Shown here: piece by piece, positions 9,410 to 18,950 of the stretch | Layout of the letters: each line of letters starts with the position of its first letter | Numbering within the stretch: position 1 is the first letter of the stretch | Notes under the pieces: generated by a model | What the model was told of the DNA's origin: nothing | What the model saw: the letters and a program-made list of their open reading frames with translations, nothing else | The model's database searches: none | Made by a program: the position numbers and the translations under genes | Assembly: GCA_015478945.1 (NCBI GenBank) | Contig: JABUQX010038987.1 | Location: forward strand, 1-22,500 | From: Trachelipus rathkii | Lineage: Eukaryota > Arthropoda > Malacostraca > Isopoda > Trachelipodidae | Direction: 5' to 3' | Length of the DNA: 22,500 nucleotides

Positions 9410-9483
<74 letters not shown>
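9356..9483. repeat. (GA)n microsatellite, left of the TTAGG block
   Basis: An imperfect GA tract (9356-9411) followed by about 68 bases of pure AG dinucleotide (about 9413-9480). Confidence 0.95.
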
Positions 9484-9486
<3 letters not shown>

Positions 9487-9682
9487 GTTAGACGAATATA
9501 TACAGGTTCTAATAGGTTAGGAAGAATAGCTTAGGTTAGGTCAGGTTACTTTAGGTCAGGCTAGGTTAGGTTATATGGGTATGTTAGGTTAAATTTTGTT
9601 AAAATATGTTAGGTTAGATAGATTAGGTTAGGGTTAGGTTAGATTAAATTAGGCTAGGCTAGGGTTAGGTTAGGTTAGGTCC
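9484..9682 (+). repeat. interstitial telomere-like (TTAGG)n array, degenerate
   Basis: About 200 bases rich in TTAGG, GGTTAGG and TTAGGTTAGGTT, with variants (TCAGG, TTTAGG, CTAGG, TTGTT). It ends with GGGTTAGGTTAGGTTAGGTC. All units point the same way. The pentamer is the arthropod telomere unit. The amount of variation suggests an old internal copy. Confidence 0.85.
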
Positions 9683-9796
9683 TAGAGAGAGAGAAGAAAG
9701 AGAGAAGAAGAGAGAGAGAAGAGGAGAGAGTAGAAGGAGAGCGAGATGAGACAGATGGTGAAAAGCCCAGGAAGAGAACACAGTAGTTGCTGAAGG

Positions 9797-9832
<36 letters not shown>
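9683..9832. repeat. (GA)n microsatellite, right of the TTAGG block
   Basis: An imperfect GA/GAA tract, a 60-base purine-rich spacer, then a clean (GA)n run at about 9799-9831. Confidence 0.9.
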
Positions 9833-9837
<5 letters not shown>

Positions 9838-10130
9838 GAACAATAATTTCGAATTAGTCATAATGGGTCAGCCTCCAGTAAGCAACATGCACGTAACAAA
9901 AAAACCATAACAGGTACAGGAAAATAAATAAAATTTTATTAATCAGGAGACATTTTTATCCATGTAATTAAAAAAAAAAAATAACGCTTTTTGAAAAATT
10001 TAAAATTGTTAAAAATGTTGGAAAACTTGTATGATATTACCGTTTTCTGAGAATACGAAGAAGCTCGAGTACTCCGACTCTCTCCGAGGGAGCGCGCAAA
10101 GGTGCCAAATATTTATTTTTTTCTTTTTTA

Positions 10131-10253
10131 ACTAAAGGATACCCCGACGGGTAAACAACAACGATGGACAGAGTCGGGGTTTCTCGGCCTACCGGGGGAC
10201 GACGGGGGGACTTCGTCCCCCCCTCTGTCCCTCTGTCGGCTCGAACCCCCTAG
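10131..10253 (+). repeat. GC-rich core, copy 2 (internally shortened)
   Basis: It is entered by TTTTTTCTTTTTTAACTAAAGG and shares TACCCCGACGG...AACGATGGACAG, TTTCTCGGCCTACCGGGG and the end GTCGGCTCGAACCCCCTAG with copy 1. The roughly 100-base middle part of copy 1 is absent or replaced by a C/G run (about 10197-10220). The last bases contain a GGTTCGAGCC-like string on the minus strand, a weak pol III B-box resemblance. Confidence 0.65.
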
Positions 10254-10645
10254 AAAATGATGGAATTAATAGAAAAATACATTTTCTCCAGAACAGAATA
10301 AAAACTTTTTGGCAACTCTTCTCCTCGCACTAAAAATGCAGAAATGGAAGGTTGATGAGACTGCAAGGTTGTTGAGAGCGTTCTTTGCCAGACCAAAGAT
10401 TATACTAATAGTTAAGGTGTTATTTAAATAAATATTAGATATAAATATTTTTTTTTAAGTTTGTTTATTCCAAGATGAAAATGCTTGCTAAAATCAAAAA
10501 TGATATTTTATTTTCCTGTAGCTGTTATAATTTTTAGTTATCCGTGCATGATGCTTTCGGGAGGCTGGCCGTCATAATGATTTTAAGGGATATAGCTAAT
10601 ATCTAAATTTATTATAACTTGCTAATTTTTCTATATGTTTACTCA

Positions 10646-10757
10646 TATATACTATATATATATATATATATATATATAGTATATTATATATATTATATAT
10701 TATATATTATATATAGTATATTATATATTTATATTATATATATATATATATAATATA
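10646..10757. repeat. (TA)n block inside foldback copy 2
   Basis: TA dinucleotides with ATTATA slips, ending in a T run that belongs to unit R2. Confidence 0.85.
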
Positions 10758-10895
10758 TTTTTTTTTTTTTTTTACATTTTCCGCCCCAAAATTGGACCAG
10801 CATTCCCAATGTGATTCCTTTTCCCTGTGCTATTGTAGTTTTTGAGATATGGATTGATCGATAGTTGTCGCTCTAAACCAATTTAATCACATGAT

Positions 10896-10919
10896 ATAAT
10901 ATATATATATATATAGTAT

Positions 10920-11009
<90 letters not shown>

Positions 11010-11060
11010 GATATATAGTATATATTACTATATATATAGTATATATTATATATATATATG
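10896..11060. repeat. (TA)n block
   Basis: A long (TA)n tract directly after foldback copy 2. Confidence 0.9.
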
Positions 11061-11235
11061 GCAACTTAAGGAAGTATTAAAAAATACTAATAAATGAAAC
11101 CTATTTACACTTTTAAAAGCTTCACACCTCAACAATGAAATTGGAAGGGATGAATTATAATTTTCCTTAATCTTTAGTGGAAATTCGAAGATTTTTTTAT
11201 ATATCAAAATTTGTCACTCCAAGAGCACTTGTGCC

Positions 11236-11365
11236 TATATATATTATATATATATAATTATTATATATATATTAGTATAATATATATTATAGTATAGTAT
11301 ATATTATATATATATATATATACTAATATATATATGATATTTATATTTTATATATATATTTTTTT
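11236..11365. repeat. degenerate (TA)n block
   Basis: TA-rich, with TAGTATAG and ATTATTATA slips. The 175 bases before it (11061-11235) are AT-rich unique sequence with nothing recognised. Confidence 0.85.
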
Positions 11366-11541
11366 ATTAATTAACATTGATGATATGATATTGTTAAGGT
11401 ATTTTGTATCTTATTTATTTTAAATCCTCTGACTTAAAGCAGTTTCGAATATATATGTGGTTTATAATACAAAAGTGTAATAAAAAAAGTAATTAGAAAT
11501 CTATAGAACAAATATTCTGTAAACAAATGACTTTATTCGAA

Positions 11542-11902
11542 GAACTATAAAACTTAGTGTCTAGCCGTACAACGCGAGCCTAGTTGGAGATTTGTCTAAA
11601 ATATATAACCTCCTACTAATTCCAAAGCTTACCGTAGAACGTGTGCATAGTGGATCTGTAAAAACCGTATCTTTTAATTGCAAAGGACTCCCGTAGCATG
11701 GTGAACGACTGACCTGTAAAACAGCCTGTCAATGAAATGCAAAACAACATCTTTCAACGCATGGGAGCTATCCCGTAAACGGTGATAGCGATTTACCGGT
11801 GAAACAGTGTCAGGAAAGCAACCAAAGAACTGTAAAACAGCTTCTTTCTAGCGAGCATTGAACTGTAAAACAGTATCAAGTAGGAATAGTAAAAACTGTT
11901 TC
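11542..11902 (+). repeat. irregular array of about 13 short units, core GAACTGTAAAACAGNNTC
   Basis: Unit starts read by eye are 11542, 11562, 11589, 11628, 11653, 11687, 11711, 11734, 11769, 11794, 11827, 11860 and 11884, about 20 to 39 bases apart (mean near 29). The clearest units are GACCTGTAAAACAGCC (11711), GAACTGTAAAACAGCTTC (11827) and GAACTGTAAAACAGTATC (11860). Others keep CGTAAACGGTG, TCTGTAAAAACCGTATC or GGTGAAACAGTGTC. The core is a short near-palindrome, CTGT-AAA-ACAG, whose two arms vary together in several units (CCGTAAACGG, CTGTAAAACAG). The spacers are dissimilar. It is not coding. It could be a decayed minisatellite or a cluster of binding sites. Confidence 0.6.
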
Positions 11903-12690
11903 CTTTTTTAGCTTGGGAAGAGGTCTCATAAGTTTTTGTGAATTAGCTTTAAATATATGCTCAATTTAAGAAAACAGCTGTGTAACCGTAAATACTAACA
12001 AAATAAATAAAAAAAAAATAAATAAATAAAGCAAAATACAAAAAACATAACAGCTTGACTTAAAAAATTAATATAATAGTTTTAAAAATAAATGCAAATT
12101 TCCTTTTCAATAAAGGATAACTGAATTAAACAAATATTTAAAATTATATATAAATATTGAAAGTAACGTACAAAAGCCTAAAACACTTTAAGAGAACCAA
12201 GATAAAGATGCAAGTAAATTCAATAAAAGAAACAAATTTGTTCAACTTCTTGATGAATTTATCGGAAGAATAGTATAGTTAATAACAAGTAGTATTGACT
12301 AAGTTAATAAACATACATTTTAGTACAAAAAAGGCAATATAAAATGGGTAAAATAAATTTTTGCAAAATAGAATCCCACATTAATATGGAGTTAATAATA
12401 TTCTGAATCAAATAAAAATGCTTAATTGCAAGCTTTAAATAACAAAAAAAATAAACATAAATAATAAAAATTCTAATGTTTGAGATATTAGAAATAATTA
12501 TGAAGGAGTAACTATTTTATTTAGACCATTCTTCATCTGAGAAATAAATTAATATTCTTGTTAACATTTACGTAGAATTCTCTATTTCATATGTAATAAA
12601 ATTAGTTAATTCATCAATATCATATATTGTAGGCTCGTAAATATTTTGATTTTATTTAAATAATTTACTACTACTATCGATTTATCATAT
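11903..12690. other. AT-rich sequence, nothing recognised
   Basis: Very AT-rich with short (AAAT)n-like runs (about 11998-12030). Stops are dense in all frames. No protein, RNA or terminal-repeat signal is visible. Confidence 0.5.
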
Positions 12691-12832
12691 GATTATATAT
12701 ATATAGCAATATAATATATATAGTATATATATATTTGATTTATATTTTAATATAATATATATATACATATATATATATATTATATATATATATATAATAT
12801 ATATAAGCACGTAAATATTTTGGATTTCGTAT
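12691..12832. repeat. (TA)n block
   Basis: TA-rich with a few TTTGATTTATATT interruptions. A TAAATATTTTG motif occurs on both sides (about 12639 and 12814). Confidence 0.85.
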
Positions 12833-13654
12833 ATATATATATTTTAGTAGCTTCTTTAGGGTGTGATGCAGAGAACCTCTGCTTGACTCAGAATTCTTTA
12901 TATTTTAACTTATTATATATAGAATTAATTAAAAATTAGTGATAGAAAATGGAAAACGATATATTCTTAAACCTTGATTTGTACTAATTATACATCAATA
13001 TCAAATATGTAATTATTGACCCTGCGAATTATACGTAATTAATCCTAATTTAGAACTTCTATTAGAAGGGTGTTGTTGGCTTTAAGTCTATTATGCGTAT
13101 TTCATATAAAATGTTTCAATACTAAAATAAAAAAAAATATGAAAAATAAGTGTAAAAAAAGTTTTCAATTATATTTTAGTAATTATTAAAAGTGTTGTAA
13201 AAATAAGAAAGGTGTTATTAGTTGTTAATTTTAAATTGTCCAAAATATGACATAAAAAACAGTACGTGGCAAAGAATATCAAATATCTTATATAAATAAT
13301 ATTTATAAGTATATAAGTATCTATATGACATAAATTATCTCTAGTATATTTAATATATTACATTGATTATTTATATATATATATATATGGATTAGGACTA
13401 GTATTATATATATATAATATAAGTAACTCACTATATAAATATATATAAATATACTTAATGTATATTAATATATATAGACAGATAGAATGATACTGATGTC
13501 AGCTGATCTTACTATCTTATAATTATTATATATTACTATATGTTATTCAATATATCCTATAGTATAAAATAAATATTATAAATATAGTATAGAATAAGAT
13601 ATGTATATAGTAGATAAGTTGAGATTATAATATTCGATTTTAAGGTATTACACG
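12833..13654. other. AT-rich sequence, nothing recognised
   Basis: Unique AT-rich DNA. From about 13280 it grades into short TA repeats mixed with unique sequence. No coding or RNA feature is supported. Confidence 0.5.
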
Positions 13655-13762
13655 GCAAATAGGGGGCTAGAGCCAGACGGGGAACAGTAGGGGAGGGACG
13701 TTTTCACAGCAATACAACCGTAAGGGAGGGGCGGAGGAACCCCCGCGACACTCAAATACCAA
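13655..13762 (-). repeat. GC-rich core, copy 3 (isolated, minus strand)
   Basis: Read on the minus strand it starts GGTATTTGAGTGTCGCGGGG, continues TTCCTCCGCCCCTCCC, then ACGTCCCTCCCCTACTGTTC, and ends GGCTCTAGCCCCCTATT. These landmarks follow the order of the second half of copy 1 (about 4827-4940). The first half and the AT-rich inverted arms seen around copies 1 and 2 are not recognisable here. It is a sharp GC island in strongly AT-rich surroundings. Confidence 0.65.
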
Positions 13763-13850
13763 AGATCACAGACATACGAACATTTAAACACCAGTTTGCA
13801 ACATTTATGCAATTACCAGATATTTTAATGAAGAATATGTATTAATTAAT

Positions 13851-13970
<120 letters not shown>

Positions 13971-13973
13971 TAA

Positions 13974-14195
13974 ATGAAAATACAGACAGAGTGGCAGACA
14001 GCCAGACTTCAACATCTGCACAACTGGAAGTTTGAGCCTCTTCTGCCGTTTTTCATGGTTTTAAAAACCCCAAAGTCTTTTAGGGAAAATATCCATTTCA
14101 ATTATAACTTTAAAGAAGTAAAGGGGAAATCCTTTGTGTGTTGCTCTGAGATGTTTGTTACTGCTCTGGTGCAATCTGATAGCTTTATTTATTAA
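13974..14195 (+). pseudogene. possible Ty1/copia pol C-terminus (RNase H tail), decayed
   Basis: An open frame of 73 codons. Its second half, from about residue 36 (FRENIHFNYNFKEV, then CCSEMFVTALVQS), follows the spacing of the conserved copia RNase H tail: K-x-x-x-I-x-x-x-Y-x-x-x-x-E-x-V, then a C/P-x-x-E-M-x-A-D-x-L-T-K pattern. Key residues of the usual pattern, such as the Asp of A-D, are missing, so the match is weak. Support comes from context: it lies about 30 bases upstream of a purine run followed by a TG...CA segment of LTR-like length. It could also be a chance frame. The first half shows nothing recognisable. Confidence 0.3.
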
Positions 14196-14223
14196 GCCTA
14201 ATCAACTCATAAGTGTCACAGCT

Positions 14224-14233
14224 AAGGGGGAGA
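14224..14233 (+). promoter_or_regulatory. possible polypurine tract
   Basis: The purine run AAGGGGGAGA lies just before the putative LTR start. Copia-type elements typically have such a tract, which primes plus-strand DNA synthesis, immediately before the 3' LTR. Confidence 0.3.
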
Positions 14234-14234
14234 T

Positions 14235-14440
14235 TGATAAATAAGCAACAGGTGTGACATCAATGTTAAGAGTGCTAGGGGATGTTTATATATTATCGTG
14301 AAATCTTGACAAAATGACTAACGTTGGAACAATATTGTAGTAAATTGGTGGAGAATAAATACGGCGATGTTAGTTTAAAAATTTCATTTGATTTTAAGAT
14401 ATATTTTTGTCAAGTCCCAAATCCGTGGTTGCCTAAAACA
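14235..14440 (+). repeat. possible 3' LTR of a copia-like element (TG...CA, 206 bp)
   Basis: It begins TGATAAATAAG right after the purine run and ends GCCTAAAACA. An AATAAATAC box near 14353-14361 could be a TATA or poly(A) signal. No second copy of this segment is in the window, so LTR status is not proven, and target-site duplication cannot be tested. Confidence 0.25.
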
Positions 14441-14478
14441 TCGAATACTTGAAATACTATTAAAGAAACCAAAAACGC

Positions 14479-14516
14479 GTAATAATAATAATAATAATAA
14501 TAATAATTAATAATAA
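14479..14516. repeat. (AAT)n microsatellite
   Basis: A short AAT run, followed by degenerate AATAATGAA sequence to about 14600. Confidence 0.9.
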
Positions 14517-14697
14517 TGAATGATACTTATTAACAGTAATGAATAATAATGAAAAATAATAATAATGAATAATATAATAATAAACCTAATAATAATAAAT
14601 ACAAATAGATAAATGTATAAATAAATTAAAGATTATAATTATAATTTAATTCTAATTATAATTATAAAAATTTTTACTTCTTCAAGCTGTTTAAATT

Positions 14698-14921
<224 letters not shown>

Positions 14922-15161
14922 TTCACAGAAAAGTTTAAATCAATAGCCTAGTTTTTATAAATCATAATTAAAAAAGGTTTACTTTTAATGGCAAGCAACT
15001 TTACATATCGTAGCACTGTAATAGGTTTTGCCTCAATTCTCCATTTAATCACTTAGTACGAATTGGAAAAATTGCTTTACTGAATCTAGTTTGGCAGTAA
15101 TGATGTAAAGTTTTCCAGTAAAGTCCATTTAACAACAATATAATCGATTATAGCCTCAGTT

Positions 15162-15162
<1 letters not shown>
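14922..15162. other. AT-rich unique sequence
   Basis: It lies between two (AAT)n arrays. No coding, RNA or repeat feature is seen. Confidence 0.5.

Positions 15163-15238
<76 letters not shown>
15163..15238. repeat. (AAT)n microsatellite
   Basis: A clean AAT run of about 75 bases. Confidence 0.95.
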
Positions 15239-15242
<4 letters not shown>

Positions 15243-15779
15243 TTGCAAGTTAATTAATGCACTATATCAGTAAAACGACTACTAAGAAAATTATACAGGT
15301 TTTCTAATGGAAAAGAACAATTATAGTTGTTCTAATTTAGCTTCTCAGTTTCACTAGGGTAAAATAAATTTTTTTAATCATTAGTCTAATTTCCGACATT
15401 ATCAGTTAAATATTTAGACATATTGGTAATTCAGACATTATTAGGAATTTCTGGTTGGTAGGTAAGCTATAAATTTAACACATCTTTATTTTATAATGGA
15501 AAAAAGTAGATTTCTTGAATAGACTTTACAAAAATCCGGTAAGAACCTTAACAATTCAAGTCAAGCAGAAAAATAGCTATTCACTTGCTAGATTTAAAAC
15601 AATTATAAAAATAGTGTTGTCAAAAATCAGGATCCAGAACTTACCAGAAATTTCAACTCACCACATTTCCCCGATCAAGTCCAAGGGATCTTATTTCATT
15701 AATTAAAAATTTAAAAAAAAAAAATGTAAAATATTACATAAAAAATTATATTATCTTAAACAATATAGAATTCTCCAAT
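15239..15779. other. AT-rich sequence, nothing recognised
   Basis: Short frames on both strands without motifs. It lies where the 3' end and LTR of the Ty3-like element would be expected, but I see no PPT or LTR that I can defend. Confidence 0.45.
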
Positions 15780-16179
15780 TAAGTTGTTGATGCATCCTTT
15801 GTCTTCATCCTTCCTCTCTTGTGTTCAAGAATCTTTACATGTACGTTTAAAAAGGACTTTGGTCCATCCATTCATCCTGTGAAAGGTTTACAAAGAGAAG
15901 GAGTTCTTATATGTGTTCTTAATACATTTAATGATCGAAGCATCTTTCGAATTTACGTAAACCGTTCACTTCTTTCTTACCTCTTTCAACCCATGTATAT
16001 AATGCTTATAATTTCCAAAGGTTGGTTTAATCTTGCATTACTTTTCTTGCCACAGCTTGATTTATTTTGAAAGTTCTGAAAATGGGATCGCCTTCTTTCC
16101 GTGTTAATGTTGGTTTGGCAAAGGTGCTTATAATTAACTTTTATGGAATCTTTTAATTGTTTATCAAACGGGTGGTTTT

Positions 16180-16800
16180 CCCGCTTGAGAATGCATTATA
16201 TTTGTGCAAACCACTGTTACCTTACGTAGATGAATTTCCAACTATCCACCTTGTGATAACATCAACTTCAACAGTTCTTCCATCGGTTTACAAAGCATTT
16301 CTATAGTCTCATTGTTGGATTGCTTTAGCGGGCTTAATATATGTTTATTCCAAATCTTAACTAAAATTCACTCCCATTATCTGTTAAAGCAAATTCAGGT
16401 TTACAAATCGTCGAGAGTAAGAATTGTTCTTCAAAATTCTCAGTAATTGTAAGTGACTTTTTTATCTTTCAGAGTTTTCATGAAAATCTATTTGATGAAT
16501 TGACCCACCGCAAGCAAATAGCCGATGTTTTCTCAACTGGTTTTCGGAAGATTGACGCAAATCATTGCAACAAGTTGAAAAGGATTAGTCGTTTCAATCT
16601 TTAAAGTATGGGGGTTTCAGTCTGATTTATTTTGAACTTCAGGCAAACCTCACAAGTTATGCAAGCATCTCTTTCCACTCTATAAATAGCAGAATGCCAA
16701 ACCAGAGATCCAAATATCCCTATGTGCGCCAACTCCTGATGAAAAATCAATACCAAGTTTACCCAAACCTTGAATGGTACAATCCCGACCATGGTTTCCT
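16180..16800 (-). pseudogene. Ty3-like integrase pseudogene (zinc-binding and core)
   Basis: The frame 16601-16792 (minus) has FHQELAHIG (His-x3-His of an HHCC zinc finger), then RDACITCEVC with Cys codons at 16661-16663 and 16652-16654. This is the H2C2 N-terminal domain of retroelement integrases. Further on, ALTDNGSEF (around 16364-16390) carries the second catalytic Asp at 16379-16381 and is followed at once by a stop. SPLKQSNNETIEML keeps the catalytic Glu at 16299-16301. Only about 26 codons separate Asp and Glu, against the usual 35, so some residues are lost. A tail with HSQAGK near 16180-16200 ends the recognisable part. Integrase would insert the element DNA; this copy is dead. Confidence 0.65.
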
Positions 16801-18089
16801 CAAACTTACAATACTAAAGAAAACATTCATTTAGCCTAATATTTAAATATTTCATAAAAATTTAAAGATAATTTCTCAAGGATATTATAGCCTTGTTACC
16901 CTCTTGCACATGAGCTAAGCCTTCAACACTCAAAAATCGATTTCTCAGAACTTGAATCCTCTGGTCTGAAAAGCAATCTTAATTCTTAATGTGAGTCCCA
17001 AGGTTACATCTAGGCACATATCATCATCTGGCAAGCTCTGAAGTGTTTCTTCCTTGCTGTAATCTAATTCTGTTTCGCTTGGTTTTGAATAGTTAACACC
17101 TACTGAGAAACAGCCTGGCACATCAGCGCCGTTTAAATCACTAATGGGAATTCATCTTCAGTTAATTTCAGATTTACATATTCTTCCCTAAGAAATTCAT
17201 GCTGTCTTATTCCAACGATTGTTACTCTACATTCCATAATTTCTTTTTGCAGTTTGAGAGTAAATTATACTCATTGTCACCAAGGATATGTCTGCTTATG
17301 TATCTAACAACACACAAAATTATACATTCTTAATTTCACCCAGGTCCAAGATATATTTTTATTTTCTGCCAGGGTCATTGAAAAAAATTTAGTTTAAAAT
17401 CAGCAACATATTAATTTGCATGTGCTACTTTTTCCTCCCTCGCCTACTCTTAAAGATATTACTGCCCCTTCCTTAATGTCAACATTTTTGTAAGACCTTA
17501 GCGACTTTGTTCTAATAGTATTATAATTAATTGCGGAAATGCGTGAAGAGGAATTTTTTAAAAGGCAAGGTCTTGCATTTTCTTGTTTGTTACATAACCT
17601 ACGGAAGAAACCATGCCATAATGGACACATATGGGAACAAAATTATCTAAATAGCTATCAAAATGACCTCAGTTACTGAAAGAACGCCAGGACTTTTCAT
17701 AGCTTGAATACATTTTATATATTTCTGTTTTGCAATTGGTATGTGAACTGTGACGTTTTGTAGTAGTTCGTCAGTTAATGAATCCTCAATAAACCTTTCG
17801 TTGATTGCAAAGCTATTGACTTCCCATAGGGATATCAATCAACAGAGTCCATAAGATGGCAAACACCAAGTCTCCACCACTACTCTCTCTTTTACTAATT
17901 CAAACCCATCAGGTAAGGTGTCCATAATCTTCATGTCAATAGTTTCTTCGCACACGACACCACAACTCTTGACAATATTTCAATTAGAATGCTTAATTTA
18001 TCTAGCAGATATCTTATTTCAAAACTGTACTCAGATATATATTGAAGAGTCCTTGCTAACTTGTTGTCAATTATCTGCATTTTGTGCAA
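16801..18089 (-). pseudogene. degraded linker between RNase H and integrase of the Ty3-like element
   Basis: From the RNase H end, a frame around 18060-18000 (LARTLQYISEYSFEIRY) matches the conserved stretch that follows DHKPL in Ty3 elements. The frame 17647-17838 contains DELLQNVTVHIPIAKQK and IQAMKSPGVLSV without known motifs. The frame 17400-17630 overlaps the expected position of the integrase front part. Frame changes are frequent. Individual catalytic residues are not visible here. Confidence 0.45.
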
Positions 18090-18445
18090 AAAAATAAGAG
18101 GTTTATGATCTGCGTTTAAAATAAATAGTGTTCCAAGCGGAAATGTACAGTAGGTCTTAGTTTACCTTCTAAAACTAACAATTTCTCTCTCAATGGTGGA
18201 GTATCCACTCTGGACGGAAAAAAACACATTGAAACAAGCGCAATTATTCTTTCATCACCTCCTTGATTTTGGGTCACGCAGGCTCTTGCCTTAACTCCTG
18301 AAGCATCAACTAACAATTCCAATTTAGTACATTTCACTTCAGTCATATTATGCCAACTCTGTTTCCTTAGCAATATCTTCTTTTAATCTTTCAAAAACGA
18401 ATCTCCGTTTTTTCACTAAACTACAACTTTTCTTTCGAGTTTCTT
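18090..18445 (-). pseudogene. Ty3-like RNase H pseudogene
   Basis: An RFVFERLKEDIAKE-like lead (about 18350-18400) is followed by LELLVDASGVKARACVTQNQ (first catalytic Asp), ERIIALVSMCFFPS, a Glu-containing L-R-E-K-L-L-V-L-E segment, and ADHKPL at 18096-18113 (the T/A-D-H-K-P-L box that is diagnostic of Ty3/gypsy RNase H). The main frame 18116-18373 is open for 85 codons; ADHKPL follows after a frame change. The domain would degrade the RNA strand of the RNA-DNA hybrid. It is one of the better preserved parts of the element. Confidence 0.75.
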
Positions 18446-18472
18446 CCTGTGTATCTTTACACTTTAATTGCC

Positions 18473-18580
18473 CCGTTACACTTATTTGTGTGACAGCGAT
18501 TTTAAAAAAAAAAAAAATTTGTCACAGTGTAACACATATGTTTTCATGTTTGAGCCTGTCACACGCACTTGTGAGACATA
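18473..18580. repeat. hairpin-forming GTGTGACA-type repeats, small cluster
   Basis: GTTACACTTATTTGTGTGACA and, after an A run (18504-18518), TTTGTCACAGTGTAAC form an inverted pair around poly(A). TGTCACACGCACTTGTGAG (from about 18558) is a third, self-complementary unit. The motif is related to the array at 19175-19379. Confidence 0.55.
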
Positions 18581-18708
18581 ATAGGCAGATTACTATGATA
18601 TTTAAAGTCTGTGGCCTCTGAGGAACATTTTGATTTATTATATGTGGCCATTGGGTGAAAATAGGTGATAAAATATCCACCATTTCGTTTGTTACTTATT
18701 ACGTTATA

Positions 18709-18710
18709 GC

Positions 18711-18745
<35 letters not shown>

Positions 18746-18784
18746 TATATAATATATATATTATATATATATATATTTTATATT

Positions 18785-18852
<68 letters not shown>

Positions 18853-18950
18853 CTTTTAGATTATTTTTATTATTTATATATATATATATATAAAATATTA
18901 TATATATACTATATATATATTATATTATATATATATATATATATAGATTA
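18709..18950. repeat. (TA)n block
   Basis: A long (TA)n tract with two TTACTTTTAGATTATTT interruptions. It lies inside the Ty3-like RT gene, between the two hairpin clusters. Confidence 0.95.

Larger units (their letters stand above)
9895..10898 (+). mobile_element. inverted-end repeat with GC-rich core ('foldback' copy 2)
   Basis: This has the same layout as the element at 4365-5348. The right unit R2 (10758-10850: T run, ACATTTTCCGCCCCAAA, CCCAATGTGATTCC, GCTATTGTAGTTTTTGAGATA) aligns closely with 5204-5300, and similarity continues to about 10898. R1 (10447-10540) is weaker. The left units (about 9895-10010) are badly degraded: an AACAAAAAAACCATAAC, CAGGAAAATAAAT, ACATTTTTA...A-run order can be traced. 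The GC-rich core lies at 10131-10253. A (TA)n stretch (about 10646-10757) has expanded between R1 and R2. No coding frame is seen. Confidence 0.5.

Noticed and set aside
10131..10253. tRNA gene or tRNA-derived SINE, because of a GGTTCGAGCC-like string on the minus strand
   Set aside because: No A box at proper distance and no cloverleaf could be drawn; the other core copies do not keep the string intact.
11542..11902. CRISPR array
   Set aside because: The units are short, strongly divergent and irregularly spaced, the surroundings are eukaryotic transposon DNA, and there are no cas-like genes. Reported as a spaced repeat of unknown role instead.
15819..16070. 83-codon plus-strand frame
   Set aside because: It lies antisense to the tail of the Ty3-like element and shows no motif; treated as a shadow frame.
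17400..17630. 76-codon frame as an independent gene
   Set aside because: It lies between RNase H and integrase fragments on the same strand and fits the decayed linker of the Ty3-like pol better than a separate gene.
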